Origin: Agrobacterium tumefaciens
GTDB taxonomy: Bacteria > Pseudomonadota > Alphaproteobacteria > Rhizobiales > Rhizobiaceae
Direction of reading: 5' to 3'
Assembly (NCBI RefSeq): GCF_000834635.1
Contig: NZ_JXQV01000012.1
Coordinates: forward strand, 310,001-374,000
Length of the DNA stretch: 64,000 nucleotides
The translations under genes were made by a program, and so were the position numbers. Every line of letters begins with the position of its first letter. Position 1 is the first letter of the stretch. The notes below the pieces were generated by a model. That model did not search any database, had not been told where the DNA came from, and was given only the letters and a program-made list of their open reading frames with translations. This document shows positions 20,238 through 28,446 of the stretch, piece after piece.

Positions 20238-20426
20238 TCAGCGTTCGCGGAAGTCTGCGAATACAGCCGATGGACGTATTGTGCGAACCTGCTGGGCTGA
20301 TGCGCGTGCTGTCAGCTGCTCGTTGGTTCCACCAAAGCGGTGGTAGCCTTCGCTGGAGCGCGGGCCGAGGCCTGCAAGCCGAAGAGTTTCAAAGCCGGAG
20401 TGAACCGGACGGAAGCGAGTGGTCAT
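20238..20426 (-). CDS. Candidate small basic protein (62 residues)
   Basis: This frame starts with ATG at 20426 behind AAGGAACCAAGGCA, a fair ribosome site, and ends 52 bases before a terminator-like hairpin on the same strand. The 62-residue product (MTTRFRPVHSGFETLRLAG...) is basic and has no membrane helix. It lies 150 bases downstream of the uracil-DNA glycosylase gene in the same direction, so it could be co-transcribed or have its own promoter. I do not recognise a family. A non-coding small RNA from the same stretch is an equally good explanation. Confidence 0.4.
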   Translation of the reverse strand: MTTRFRPVHSGFETLRLAGLGPRSSEGYHRFGGTNEQLTARASAQQVRTIRPSAVFADFRER

Positions 20427-20576
20427 TGCCTTGGTTCCTTAAACCGTTTCCTCCCAAGACGAGATGACTTATTGCAGCGCAGCAGAGATTCGGCAAGAAA
20501 CGCAAATGGGCCGCTGTCATGCGTAATTTGCATGGCTTTCTTCACAAATGATTCACATTGATCAAAAAGGAAGCAT

Positions 20577-21470
20577 TCACATTTGGCGCAAATGCGCCTG
20601 AAATGCCAATAAATCCTGCCATGCCAATGACTTGCTGGCCGGAGCGTTCAAAAGCTCCTGCGGGTGCAACGTGGCGATTGCCGGCACGACGCCGGGTCCA
20701 CATGCGACATCCCGCCACTGTCCGCGCAGCGAATGAATGGTGCCCGTGCCGCCAAAGAAAAAACGGGCGGTGAAGTTGCCGAGAAGCAACAGCACTTTCG
20801 GCTCAGCGAGAGCAACCTGACGCTCGATGAACGGGCGGCATATTTCCATTTCGGGGCCGGATGGCGGGCGGTTGCCGGGCGGGCGCCACGGCACGACATT
20901 GGTCAACAGCAGGTTGGCGCGATTCAGACCGATGGCGGCCAGCATACGATCCAGCAGCGTGCCGGTCTTGCCCATGAAGGGGTGGCCCTCGCGGTCATCA
21001 TCGGCATCCGGCATTGGGCCAATGACCATGATGCCGGAGGACGGGTCGCCTTCGGCAAAAATCGTGTTGCGGGCGCTGTTTTTGAGGTTGCAGCCATTGA
21101 AGCTTTCCAGCGCCGATTTCAGCTCTGAAAGAGAACGCGCTGTCTCGGCAGCAAAACGCGCCGCAGCGATTGCCTGTTCATCCGGCATCGCGACGTTTGT
21201 CTGTGCGGACGGTGCTTGAACTGCGGCGCTGCTGCGGGCGGACGCAGATTGCGTGGCCCGTTGCGGGCCGTTTCGCGAGGGGGCGCTTGATGCGGCCTCG
21301 CTCTGGCGCGGCTCGGCCTCTCTGGCCGGTGCGCGGCTTTGGCGGGTCGCTGCAAATTCTGCAAAACGATCCAGCGCCGTGTCTTCCAGCAACCAGTCTA
21401 CGCCCGCATCCGCATGAAAATGCAGAAGCGCGGCCAGTTCTGCCGGGGAAAGGTCTTGGGCCGAGATCAT
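20577..21470 (-). CDS. Uracil-DNA glycosylase family 4/5-like protein, Fe-S ligands incomplete
   Basis: The C-terminal 190 residues match the family-4 uracil-DNA glycosylase fold, which removes uracil from DNA: active-site loop GPMPDADDDREGHPFMGKTG, the TNVVPWRPPGNRPP segment, CRPFIERQ, LLLLGNFTA and the histidine motif ATLHP. The first 100 residues are a low-complexity, alanine/serine/arginine-rich extension. Two features differ from the classical family. The first loop has GPMP where GEAPG is usual. Of the four Fe-S cysteines, only the one in FNGCNLK and the one in EICRPF are present; the partners expected three residues earlier and in the KCRPP position are F and PW. The protein has 297 residues. 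Confidence 0.85.
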   Translation of the reverse strand: MISAQDLSPAELAALLHFHADAGVDWLLEDTALDRFAEFAATRQSRAPAREAEPRQSEAASSAPSRNGPQRATQSASARSSAAVQAPSAQTNVAMPDEQAIAAARFAAETARSLSELKSALESFNGCNLKNSARNTIFAEGDPSSGIMVIGPMPDADDDREGHPFMGKTGTLLDRMLAAIGLNRANLLLTNVVPWRPPGNRPPSGPEMEICRPFIERQVALAEPKVLLLLGNFTARFFFGGTGTIHSLRGQWRDVACGPGVVPAIATLHPQELLNAPASKSLAWQDLLAFQAHLRQM

Positions 21471-21515
21471 GGGTCTAGAATTACCCTATGTGTCCGGCCC
21501 GCGTAACCCCTGATA

Positions 21516-22808
21516 TCACGCTGTCCAGCGTTCAATGTCGCCACTTTCGCCAATCATTGCGAGGCCGTGGGCGATGGAGAGCAGTTCTCCGCCGGTTTCA
21601 ATCCTGTCCGCATCGAAACGGCGGGTGAATAGCTGCCGCACGGCTGGCACGAATGATGTGCCGCCGGTGAGGAACACCTTGTCTATGGCATCTGGTGACG
21701 TGTTGGTCTTTTCCAGCACTTCATCCAGTGCGCCCTCGATCTTGGCGAGGTCATCAACGATCCACTGGTCGAAATCGGACCGCTTGACCATCTTGCGTCC
21801 AGCCTTGCCGAGCGGCGAGAAGTTGAACTCGGCTTCCTCCTGCGAAGACAATGCCATCTTGGTTGCAGAAATGGCCTGATAGAGCGGATATCCTTCATCG
21901 TGATCGACGAGATCAATAAACATTTCCAGCTTTTCCGGCTCCAGAGCAGACCGCACGAGTGATTTCAGATCCGTGAATTCCTTCGAGGTCTTGAAGATGG
22001 AGAGCTGGTTCCAGCGCCCGAAATTCACATAGTAACCGTTGGGAACATCCAGCACCTTGTCGAAGCTTTTGAACTTGCTGCCCTTGCCGATCTCAGGCGA
22101 AACGAGATTGTCGATCATGCGGAAGTCGAAATGGTCTCCCGCCACGCCGACGCCGGAATGGCCGATGGGGGTGGCCGAAAGCTTGCCGCCATGCGTCTCG
22201 AAACGGATCAGCGAATAGTCGGTGGTGCCGCCGCCGAAATCAGCAACCAGAACATTGGCGTCCTTCTTCAGGCTCTGCGCAAAGTAATAGGCGGCAGCCA
22301 CTGGCTCATAGACATAGTGAATTTCAGGAAAACCGGCGCGGGTCAGCGCATCGTTGTAACGGGTAATGGCAAGCTCTTCATCCGGGTTGGAGCCTGCAAA
22401 GCGCACCGGGCGGCCTGCAACAACGGTCTGGATATCATCACGCCATTCGTCTCCTGCATAGGTCTTGAGCTTGCGCAGGAACACTTCCATCAGGTCTTCA
22501 AAGCTCTGGCGCTTGGCATAAACAAGCGTGCCCTGAAACAACGATGAGGCGGCAAAGGTCTTGATGGATTGCAGGAAGCGGCAATCGCCGGGATTATCGA
22601 TGAACTGACGGATGGCGGCGTGGCCTGCTTCCACCTGAAGGGCTGAAGCTCCAAATGTGCCAGACTTCATGAAGGAGAGCGCCGTGCGCATGCTGTCAGT
22701 TGTGCCGGCACTGCTGGTAAAGCGCATGGAGTGGCTTGTGTTGCCGCTGTCCGACATGGCCATGACCGTATTGGTCGTGCCGAAATCGAGCCCGAGTGTT
22801 CTTGCCAT
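21516..22808 (-). CDS. yegD: YegD-type Hsp70-like ATPase
   Basis: This is an Hsp70-family ATPase of 430 residues consisting only of the nucleotide-binding domain, like E. coli YegD (about 450). The phosphate-1 motif GLDFGTTNT opens the protein, phosphate-2 is VADFGGGTTD, and the adenosine motif is FLTGGTSFVP near the C terminus. No substrate-binding domain or EEVD-type tail is present, so classical DnaK-style peptide holding is unlikely. The ATG at 22808 follows AGGAAAA. It is transcribed in the same direction as the glycosylase gene with a 45-base gap. The role is unknown. Confidence 0.88.
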   Translation of the reverse strand: MARTLGLDFGTTNTVMAMSDSGNTSHSMRFTSSAGTTDSMRTALSFMKSGTFGASALQVEAGHAAIRQFIDNPGDCRFLQSIKTFAASSLFQGTLVYAKRQSFEDLMEVFLRKLKTYAGDEWRDDIQTVVAGRPVRFAGSNPDEELAITRYNDALTRAGFPEIHYVYEPVAAAYYFAQSLKKDANVLVADFGGGTTDYSLIRFETHGGKLSATPIGHSGVGVAGDHFDFRMIDNLVSPEIGKGSKFKSFDKVLDVPNGYYVNFGRWNQLSIFKTSKEFTDLKSLVRSALEPEKLEMFIDLVDHDEGYPLYQAISATKMALSSQEEAEFNFSPLGKAGRKMVKRSDFDQWIVDDLAKIEGALDEVLEKTNTSPDAIDKVFLTGGTSFVPAVRQLFTRRFDADRIETGGELLSIAHGLAMIGESGDIERWTA

Positions 22809-23042
22809 AGCGCGTTTTTCCTAAGATCAAATGTGGTTTAGCCGCGTGCCCGAAGGCATGCGGTTTTGAACGGGATGCCGAGGCGTCCGCCTGTTTTGAA
22901 GAGGGCGCGTGATCGCACAGGCAAATGTGATTGGCAAGCGCGTGAACGCTGTTTTCTCTCCGCCCGCCGCAATAATGCCATTCGTTTTCTGCCTATCGCG
23001 GCGGGGGACTTCGCATTTTATAGACGCTCAGGGAGGATCGCA

Positions 23043-23858
23043 GTGATCTCAAATACACTGACAACATTGGCATTTGGTGCCGCCATCACGCTTTCCGGTC
23101 TTCACGCAACATCGGTCATGGCAGCGCAGCCCGTGCAATGTACCGTGATTGTCGATGCCGCAAGCGGCGAGATGCTGCACCGGGACGGGACTTGCAACAA
23201 GGCCTTTGCCCCGCAATCCAGTTTCAAGCTGCCGCTGGCCGTCATGGGCTATGATGCGGGGATCTTGACCGACGCCACAACGCCGCGATGGGATTACAAG
23301 CCCGAGTGGAAAAGCTCCAAGCGCGAGCAGAAATCTGTCGATCCGACCATATGGGAAAAGGATTCGATCGTCTGGTATTCGCAGGAAATTACCCGCAAGC
23401 TCGGTAAGCAGAAATTTGCCGATTATGTGAAGCGTTTCGGCTATGGCAACGCCGATGTGACCGGCGCGAAGGGCAAGGCCGATGGGCTGACGCAATCCTG
23501 GCTGATGTCTTCGCTGAAGATTTCACCTGAGGAACAGGTCGATTTTCTGCGGCGCTTTGTGAATGGAAAACTGCCGGTGTCCAAGGCCGCTCACGAAAAG
23601 ACAATGGCCATTATTCCGACCTTTGAGGCAGCCAACGGCTGGACAATCCACGGCAAAACCGGTTCCGGCCGCATGCGCACCGAGGCGGGCAAGTTCGATC
23701 GCAACGACTGGCTGGGCTGGTTCGTTGGCTGGGCAGATAAGGGCGACCGCCGCGTGGTGTTTGCGACGCTGAACATCCGCGATTGGACAAGCGAAGAGCC
23801 AATCAGCTTCGCCACGCGAGATGCATTGATTGCGCAGTTGCCGAAGCTCGTGAAATAG
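23043..23858 (+). CDS. Class D (OXA-type) beta-lactamase-like protein
   Basis: I use the GTG at 23043, which follows GGGAGGATCGCA and opens directly on a signal peptide (about residues 1-28, ending VMAAQP). A longer upstream frame exists but has no export signal at its start. The 271-residue protein shows the serine beta-lactamase class D series: SSFK with Ser59 and Lys62, the SxV element in DSIVW, FGYGN, and GKTGSG near the C terminus. WFVGW follows at the expected place. It should be periplasmic and hydrolyse or bind beta-lactams; spectrum and activity cannot be judged. A related role as a penicillin sensor domain is less likely because no membrane helix remains after cleavage. Confidence 0.88.
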   Translation: MISNTLTTLAFGAAITLSGLHATSVMAAQPVQCTVIVDAASGEMLHRDGTCNKAFAPQSSFKLPLAVMGYDAGILTDATTPRWDYKPEWKSSKREQKSVDPTIWEKDSIVWYSQEITRKLGKQKFADYVKRFGYGNADVTGAKGKADGLTQSWLMSSLKISPEEQVDFLRRFVNGKLPVSKAAHEKTMAIIPTFEAANGWTIHGKTGSGRMRTEAGKFDRNDWLGWFVGWADKGDRRVVFATLNIRDWTSEEPISFATRDALIAQLPKLVK

Positions 23859-23859
23859 C

Positions 23860-24063
23860 TCAGCGGGCGAAACGTCGGGCGGCGAAGATCACGACCAGTC
23901 CGACGACGGCGACCAGCGCACCGCGCAGCATCCAGGGGCGTTGATCAATCATGAAGCTGGACGCGGGGTAGGGGAAATATCCGCTGCCCTGCCCAATCCA
24001 CACCAGTCCGATGAGCGCCAGCAGCGCGCCGATCACAATCAGTGAAACCCGAACGATTTTCAT
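23860..24063 (-). CDS. Small two-helix membrane protein
   Basis: This is a 67-residue protein with two hydrophobic helices (about residues 4-24 and 45-62) linked by a conserved-looking loop GSGYFPYPASSFMIDQ. The start ATG at 24063 follows GAGAAGG. Similar short proteins with the same loop are common in rhizobia in my recollection, without a known role. It converges on the beta-lactamase-like gene with one base between the stops, so the two transcripts must overlap or end in each other's 3' ends. Confidence 0.72.
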   Translation of the reverse strand: MKIVRVSLIVIGALLALIGLVWIGQGSGYFPYPASSFMIDQRPWMLRGALVAVVGLVVIFAARRFAR

Positions 24064-24125
24064 TGGCGGACCTTCTCTGTGAATATTTGCGCCTAGTCTA
24101 TCTGCGCGAGAGAAGAATTGCCATC

Positions 24126-24168
24126 CTCTGGGTCAGGCCCCTGAAAATTGAGGGAACCTGATCCAGAG
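24126..24168. repeat. Long imperfect hairpin between two minus-strand genes
   Basis: Outer arms CTCTGGGTCAGG (24126-24137) and CCTGATCCAGAG (24157-24168) pair over 12 positions with one G-U wobble on one strand. An inner CCCT/AGGG stem leaves a loop of 8 to 9 bases. Neither side has a clear U-tract. It may be a terminator of the upstream minus-strand gene or a dispersed palindromic repeat; only one copy is present in this window. Confidence 0.5.
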
Positions 24169-24203
24169 TTGGATTTCATTTGGGCCGATAGTTGCCCGGC
24201 AAG

Positions 24204-25157
24204 TCAGCCAGTGGGCTGGTCATTACCGGATTTGATTTCCTCCAGTCGCGCACGCATGGCTCCCTGCACAAGGTTGCCGACGTCGGTCATGGACATGCCG
24301 TGATCAACGAGATTCAAAACCAGATCCGCCATTTCCGCGCGGGATTCCTCGTTGCTGCCTGGCAGATTCAGTGCTGTCGCATGCTGATCCATGAAGGGTG
24401 CGCGGCGGTAGAAGGCGGTTCCGAAAATGTGGAGCCACATGCGCTCCAGAATATAACCGTTGGCGGCAGCGCCGCCGACCGAGAAGTCATACATCGCATC
24501 CTTGGACTCTTCCGAAAGCTTTGCCACATATGCGTTGCGTACCGCGAAAATGGCGCCGTAGGAAAACACACCGGCAGTGTGACGGTCGGCGTCATCTGCA
24601 AGCGCGTCGAGCTTCCATTTCCGAAGGCTGTGCGCAGCGATATTGGACGTATTGGGCGAGATACATTCAAGCGTCTTGTAAACAAGGCCCATGTTCCACG
24701 CGCCGACATCGGTAAATTCGAGCGCCACCCAATCATAAAGGGAAAAAGCTTCAGGCCGAGCGCGAAGATGCAGCGGAAAATTCTCGCGATAGCGGTCCAG
24801 ATGGACTGCGGGCGGAATGTTTCGTTCTGCAAGCCACTGCCAGGTGAGGGTCTGGACGTTGTCCCACTGACGCCAGTTTTTCAGCAGGTCAATGAAATCG
24901 GGACTATGAGTATGCGGGTCACCCTGAGAGAACACGGTAAAATAGTTATCGTCCGTTGCGCGGGTTCTCATGTGGTGAAGGTACGTTTCGGACTCACGGC
25001 CGACATTCGGGCGCACCGCGATTTCGGTTGCACGTGCGAGCACCGTGGGCGAGGTGATTTCCTCTCCCTTGTTGTAAATGATGACCCGAAATTCCTGGGG
25101 GATATCGACAATCCATTCGAGAGCTTCGTTATATCTCGCCAAAACGATTGTGTGCAT
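24204..25157 (-). CDS. DUF3431-like protein, possible glycosyltransferase
   Basis: This is a 317-residue cytosolic protein opening with VLARYNEALEWI, which is the DUF3431 pattern, followed by VIIYNKG and a long alpha/beta region. A central FFTVFSQGD-type strand (here NYFTVFSQGDPHTHS) resembles the acidic nucleotide-sugar site seen in this loosely defined glycosyltransferase-like group. The ATG at 25157 follows GAGGGATCC. It stands between a hairpin and a terminator-flanked SDR gene. The function is not established; the family resemblance is by motif only. Confidence 0.6.
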   Translation of the reverse strand: MHTIVLARYNEALEWIVDIPQEFRVIIYNKGEEITSPTVLARATEIAVRPNVGRESETYLHHMRTRATDDNYFTVFSQGDPHTHSPDFIDLLKNWRQWDNVQTLTWQWLAERNIPPAVHLDRYRENFPLHLRARPEAFSLYDWVALEFTDVGAWNMGLVYKTLECISPNTSNIAAHSLRKWKLDALADDADRHTAGVFSYGAIFAVRNAYVAKLSEESKDAMYDFSVGGAAANGYILERMWLHIFGTAFYRRAPFMDQHATALNLPGSNEESRAEMADLVLNLVDHGMSMTDVGNLVQGAMRARLEEIKSGNDQPTG

Positions 25158-25380
25158 GGATCCCTCGTGAATGCCGGCGCCACATCACTGGATGGCACCC
25201 TCTATACGTTGGAACTATTCGGTAAAGCTTGTGTGGGTCTTGTGAAGTCAAGTTGCGCCGCAATGCGCTGCATATGAGCAAAGTAAAAATCACGCTGATC
25301 AGCGCAGGTTAAGCTCTAGATTTACTGGCTTGTGGGTTCTGCTGGTCAAGAAGCATTTGGCTGGACACAAACACAAAAGA

Positions 25381-25408
25381 AAAGGCGCCGTCTTATGCCG
25401 GCGCCTTT
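25381..25408 (-). terminator. Rho-independent terminator of the SDR gene
   Basis: A perfect 10-bp stem AAAGGCGCCG/CGGCGCCTTT encloses an 8-base loop. On the minus strand it is followed by TCTTTTGTG. It begins 21 bases after the stop of the SDR gene. Confidence 0.85.
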
Positions 25409-25428
25409 GATGTGCGGCTGTGTTTCAA

Positions 25429-26217
25429 TCAGATGGATTTCGACGCGCCGCCATCCACGCGCAGCATCGTGCCGGTGATGTAACTTGCTGGCTCAGAGCA
25501 GAGGAATGCGCCAGCTGCGGCAAATTCCTCGACCTTGCCGAGGCGTCCGGCGGGAATGGTTTTCAGCGATGCCTCGCGCACCTCTTCAACGCTTTTGCCC
25601 AGTCTGGTTGCGTTTGCGCCATCCAGTTCATCGATGCGATCAGTGTGAATGCGACCGGGGAGCAGCAGGTTTGATGTGACGCCGGAACCAGCGACTTCTG
25701 TTGCCAGCGTCTTGTTCCAGCCCACCAGTGCGCCGCGCAACGTGTTGGAAAGCGCAAGGTTGGGAATGGGCTCGAACACGCCTGAAGATGCGACGGTGAG
25801 AATGCGACCCCAGCCTTGCTCCTTCATCTGCGGCAGAAACGCACCTGTTAGAGTAATGACGCGCAGCACCATGGACTGGAAGAAGGTTTCCAGCTTGTCG
25901 ATGGTCATATCCTGCGTCGTGCCCGGAGTAGGGCCGCCGGTATTGTTGACGAGAATATCGATGCCGCCCAGCTTGTCATTCACGGCCTGAACCATGGAGG
26001 CGACGAAATCGCCCTGCGAAAGATCGCCGCGAACCCAATCCGCCTTGCCTTTGCCCAGTGCATTGATGGCATCCGCATTGGCCGCCAGCTTGTCTTCGCT
26101 GCGGCCAACCAGCAGCACATGTGCGCCTTCTTTCGCCAGTGCCGTTGCAATACCCAGGCCAAGGCCACGCGACGATGCGAGCACGAGCGCGCGTTTTCCG
26201 GAAATGCCGAGATCCAT
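25429..26217 (-). CDS. SDR-family oxidoreductase, BKR-like with atypical active site
   Basis: This is a 262-residue short-chain dehydrogenase-fold protein. The nucleotide-binding turn is ASSRGLGLG in place of TGxxxGxG, and the structural NNAG motif reads NNTGGP. The catalytic serine region SSGVFEP is present, but the YxxxK pair is replaced by the stretch ALSNTLRGALVGW. This matches a known BKR-like subgroup with a degenerate tetrad, so ordinary ketoreductase activity is doubtful. The ATG at 26217 follows GGGAGAACAACC. A strong terminator ends the unit. It is divergent from the ETF-QO gene, with a palindromic site between them. Confidence 0.85.
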   Translation of the reverse strand: MDLGISGKRALVLASSRGLGLGIATALAKEGAHVLLVGRSEDKLAANADAINALGKGKADWVRGDLSQGDFVASMVQAVNDKLGGIDILVNNTGGPTPGTTQDMTIDKLETFFQSMVLRVITLTGAFLPQMKEQGWGRILTVASSGVFEPIPNLALSNTLRGALVGWNKTLATEVAGSGVTSNLLLPGRIHTDRIDELDGANATRLGKSVEEVREASLKTIPAGRLGKVEEFAAAGAFLCSEPASYITGTMLRVDGGASKSI

Positions 26218-26573
26218 GGTTGTTCTCCCTAATCGATGCTTTGGATGGTTATACGTGGGTAGGCGTTGGTTTTAAAAGAGGTGAAGACGGATTGTGAGTG
26301 GGAAACGGGCACCAGCCATGACCGCCTCGCGGCATGTTTAAAATCTATATGACGTGCACGTAAAAGTAAGATATGATGTTGGCCGTCGAGAATGTAATAA
26401 TGCTGATGCGGCATTTGTGCAGTTCAACCTCGACAATGGCTCTTTGCTTTGCCAAGAGAGTTGGAGACAAAAGCCTTGAGAAACGGGCTGCGGGTGATGT
26501 GATTGAACCTTGCGCTGAGGCGAGCATTATAAAAAGCAAGACCGGACGGGACCGGTTAACGGATGAGGACACA
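26218..26573. other. Divergent region between SDR and ETF-QO genes
   Basis: This is 356 bases with an AT-rich core (26330-26420) that holds the palindrome at 26349-26364. The ETF-QO frame stays open upstream to 26373, but the residues there have no FAD fold and no good ribosome site, so I treat them as leader. Confidence 0.55.
26349..26364. promoter_or_regulatory. ACGT-type palindrome, possible LiuR-like operator
   Basis: The sequence ATGACGT-GC-ACGTAAA has a perfect ACGTGCACGT core and one imperfect outer arm. It lies 210 bases before the ETF-QO ATG and 132 bases before the SDR start. From memory, operators of MerR-family regulators of branched-chain amino acid and fatty acid breakdown (LiuR type) have this shape; ETF-QO accepts electrons from those pathways. 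A near-identical site occurs at 50010. Confidence 0.45.
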
Positions 26574-28238
26574 ATGACTGAGACGATGGAACTGCCGGAA
26601 CGCGAATCGATGGAATTCGATGTGGTTATCGTTGGTGCAGGCCCTGCCGGTCTCTCTGCCGCGATACGGCTGAAGCAGATCAATCCTGACCTCTCCGTTG
26701 TCGTGCTGGAAAAAGGCGCTGAAGTGGGCGCGCATATCCTCTCTGGTGCCGTTGTTGACCCCACCGGTATCGACCGGCTTCTGCCCGGTTGGCGGGAGGA
26801 GCATGGGCATCCATTCAAGACCGAGGTGAAGGACGACCAGTTCCTGCTGCTCGGTCCTGCCGGTTCCATCCGCCTACCGAACGCGCTGATGCCGCCTTTG
26901 ATGAGCAATCACGGCAACTACATTGTCTCGCTCGGTCTGGTCTGTCGCTGGCTGGCTGAAAAGGCCGAAGCTCTGGGCGTTGAAATCTATCCCGGCTTTG
27001 CAGCAACCGAAGTCCTTTACAATGAGGCGGGTGCCGTGAGAGGCGTCGCGACCGGCGATATGGGCGTGGAGCGCAACGGCGAACCCGGCCCCGCCTTCAC
27101 ACGCGGCATGGAGCTGCACGGCAAATATGTGCTGATCGGCGAGGGCGTGCGCGGATCGCTGGCCAAGCAGCTCATCAACCGCTTCGATCTTTCAAAGCAC
27201 AGCGATGTCCAGAAATACGGTATCGGCATCAAGGAACTATGGCAGGTCGCGCCGGAAAAGCATCGGCCAGGTCTCGTCCAGCATTCCTTCGGCTGGCCGC
27301 TGGGCATGAAGACGGGTGGCGGCTCCTTCCTTTACCATCTGGAAGACAATCTCGTTGCCGTCGGCTTCGTGGTGCACCTGAACTACAAGAACCCCTATCT
27401 CTACCCATTCGAGGAATTCCAGCGTTACAAGACGCATCCTGCCATCCGCGATACGTTCGAAGGCGGCAAGCGGCTTTCCTATGGCGCACGCGCCATCACC
27501 GAGGGCGGATATCAGTCCGTGCCGAAGCTGACCTTCCCCGGCGGCGCGCTGATTGGTTGTTCGGCGGGCCTCGTCAATGTGCCGCGCATCAAGGGCAGTC
27601 ACAATGCGGTTCTGTCCGGCATGCTGGCAGCGGATAAGATTGCCGATGCACTGGCCGCTGGTCGCGCCAATGATGAGGTCATCGAGATCGAGAACGAATG
27701 GCGCTCGACCGATATCGGCAAGGATCTGAAGCGCGTTCGCAACGTCAAGCCGCTGTGGTCGAAGTTCGGCACGGCCATTGGCGTTGGTCTCGGCGGGTTG
27801 GATATGTGGACCAACCAGCTGTTCGGCTTTTCCATCTTCGGCACGCTGAAACATGGCAAGTCCGATGCGGAAAGCCTTGAGCCTGCTGCCAAGCACAAGC
27901 CGATCGCCTATCCAAAGCCCGATGGCGTGCTGACCTTCGACCGCCTGTCCTCCGTCTTCATCTCATCAACCAACCATGAAGAAGACCAGCCGGTGCACCT
28001 TCAGGTCACGGACATGGATTTGCAGAAGCGCTCCGAGCATGACGTCTATGCCGGTCCTTCCACGCGCTACTGTCCCGCCGGTGTTTACGAATGGGTGGAG
28101 AAGGATGGCGAGCCGACTTACGTCATTAACGCGCAAAACTGCGTTCATTGCAAAACCTGCGATATCAAGGACCCTAACCAGAACATCAACTGGGTACCAC
28201 CGCAGGGCGGAGAGGGGCCTGTCTACGCGAATATGTAA
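26574..28238 (+). CDS. Electron transfer flavoprotein-ubiquinone oxidoreductase
   Basis: ETF-QO passes electrons from acyl-CoA and other dehydrogenases, via electron transfer flavoprotein, to ubiquinone at the inner membrane. I choose the ATG at 26574 (MTETMELP), preceded by GAGGACACA, which gives 554 residues, the family length. The FAD-binding motif VIVGAGPAGLSAAIRL starts near residue 18. The C-terminal 4Fe-4S domain shows cysteines in RYCPAGVYEW and NAQNCVHCKTCDIKDP. The gene stands alone; its regulation may depend on the palindrome upstream. Confidence 0.96.
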   Translation: MTETMELPERESMEFDVVIVGAGPAGLSAAIRLKQINPDLSVVVLEKGAEVGAHILSGAVVDPTGIDRLLPGWREEHGHPFKTEVKDDQFLLLGPAGSIRLPNALMPPLMSNHGNYIVSLGLVCRWLAEKAEALGVEIYPGFAATEVLYNEAGAVRGVATGDMGVERNGEPGPAFTRGMELHGKYVLIGEGVRGSLAKQLINRFDLSKHSDVQKYGIGIKELWQVAPEKHRPGLVQHSFGWPLGMKTGGGSFLYHLEDNLVAVGFVVHLNYKNPYLYPFEEFQRYKTHPAIRDTFEGGKRLSYGARAITEGGYQSVPKLTFPGGALIGCSAGLVNVPRIKGSHNAVLSGMLAADKIADALAAGRANDEVIEIENEWRSTDIGKDLKRVRNVKPLWSKFGTAIGVGLGGLDMWTNQLFGFSIFGTLKHGKSDAESLEPAAKHKPIAYPKPDGVLTFDRLSSVFISSTNHEEDQPVHLQVTDMDLQKRSEHDVYAGPSTRYCPAGVYEWVEKDGEPTYVINAQNCVHCKTCDIKDPNQNINWVPPQGGEGPVYANM

Positions 28239-28446
28239 GGCATCAGCGCACCTGCCACTCACTTTCTGGCAATATTGTTAGGGCATACTGCGCACTGCTG
28301 GAGGGATTGGAGAGTTTCGCAGGCGCGGCGGTCTCTCGAATGCCATTGAGGACAGAATTGCAGAAGTCCGTCTGGTGCCTTACTACAGAGGAATGCAGCG
28401 CTTGCGCTGCGTGAGATATCCGGCGATCCGGATGTGGGAGCAGGTT

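Noticed and set aside
24192-25277. Plus-strand open frame of 361 codons opposite the DUF3431-like gene
   Set aside because: The minus strand carries a protein with a good ribosome site and family motif; the plus-strand frame starts without one and is cysteine/arginine-rich in a way typical of antisense frames.
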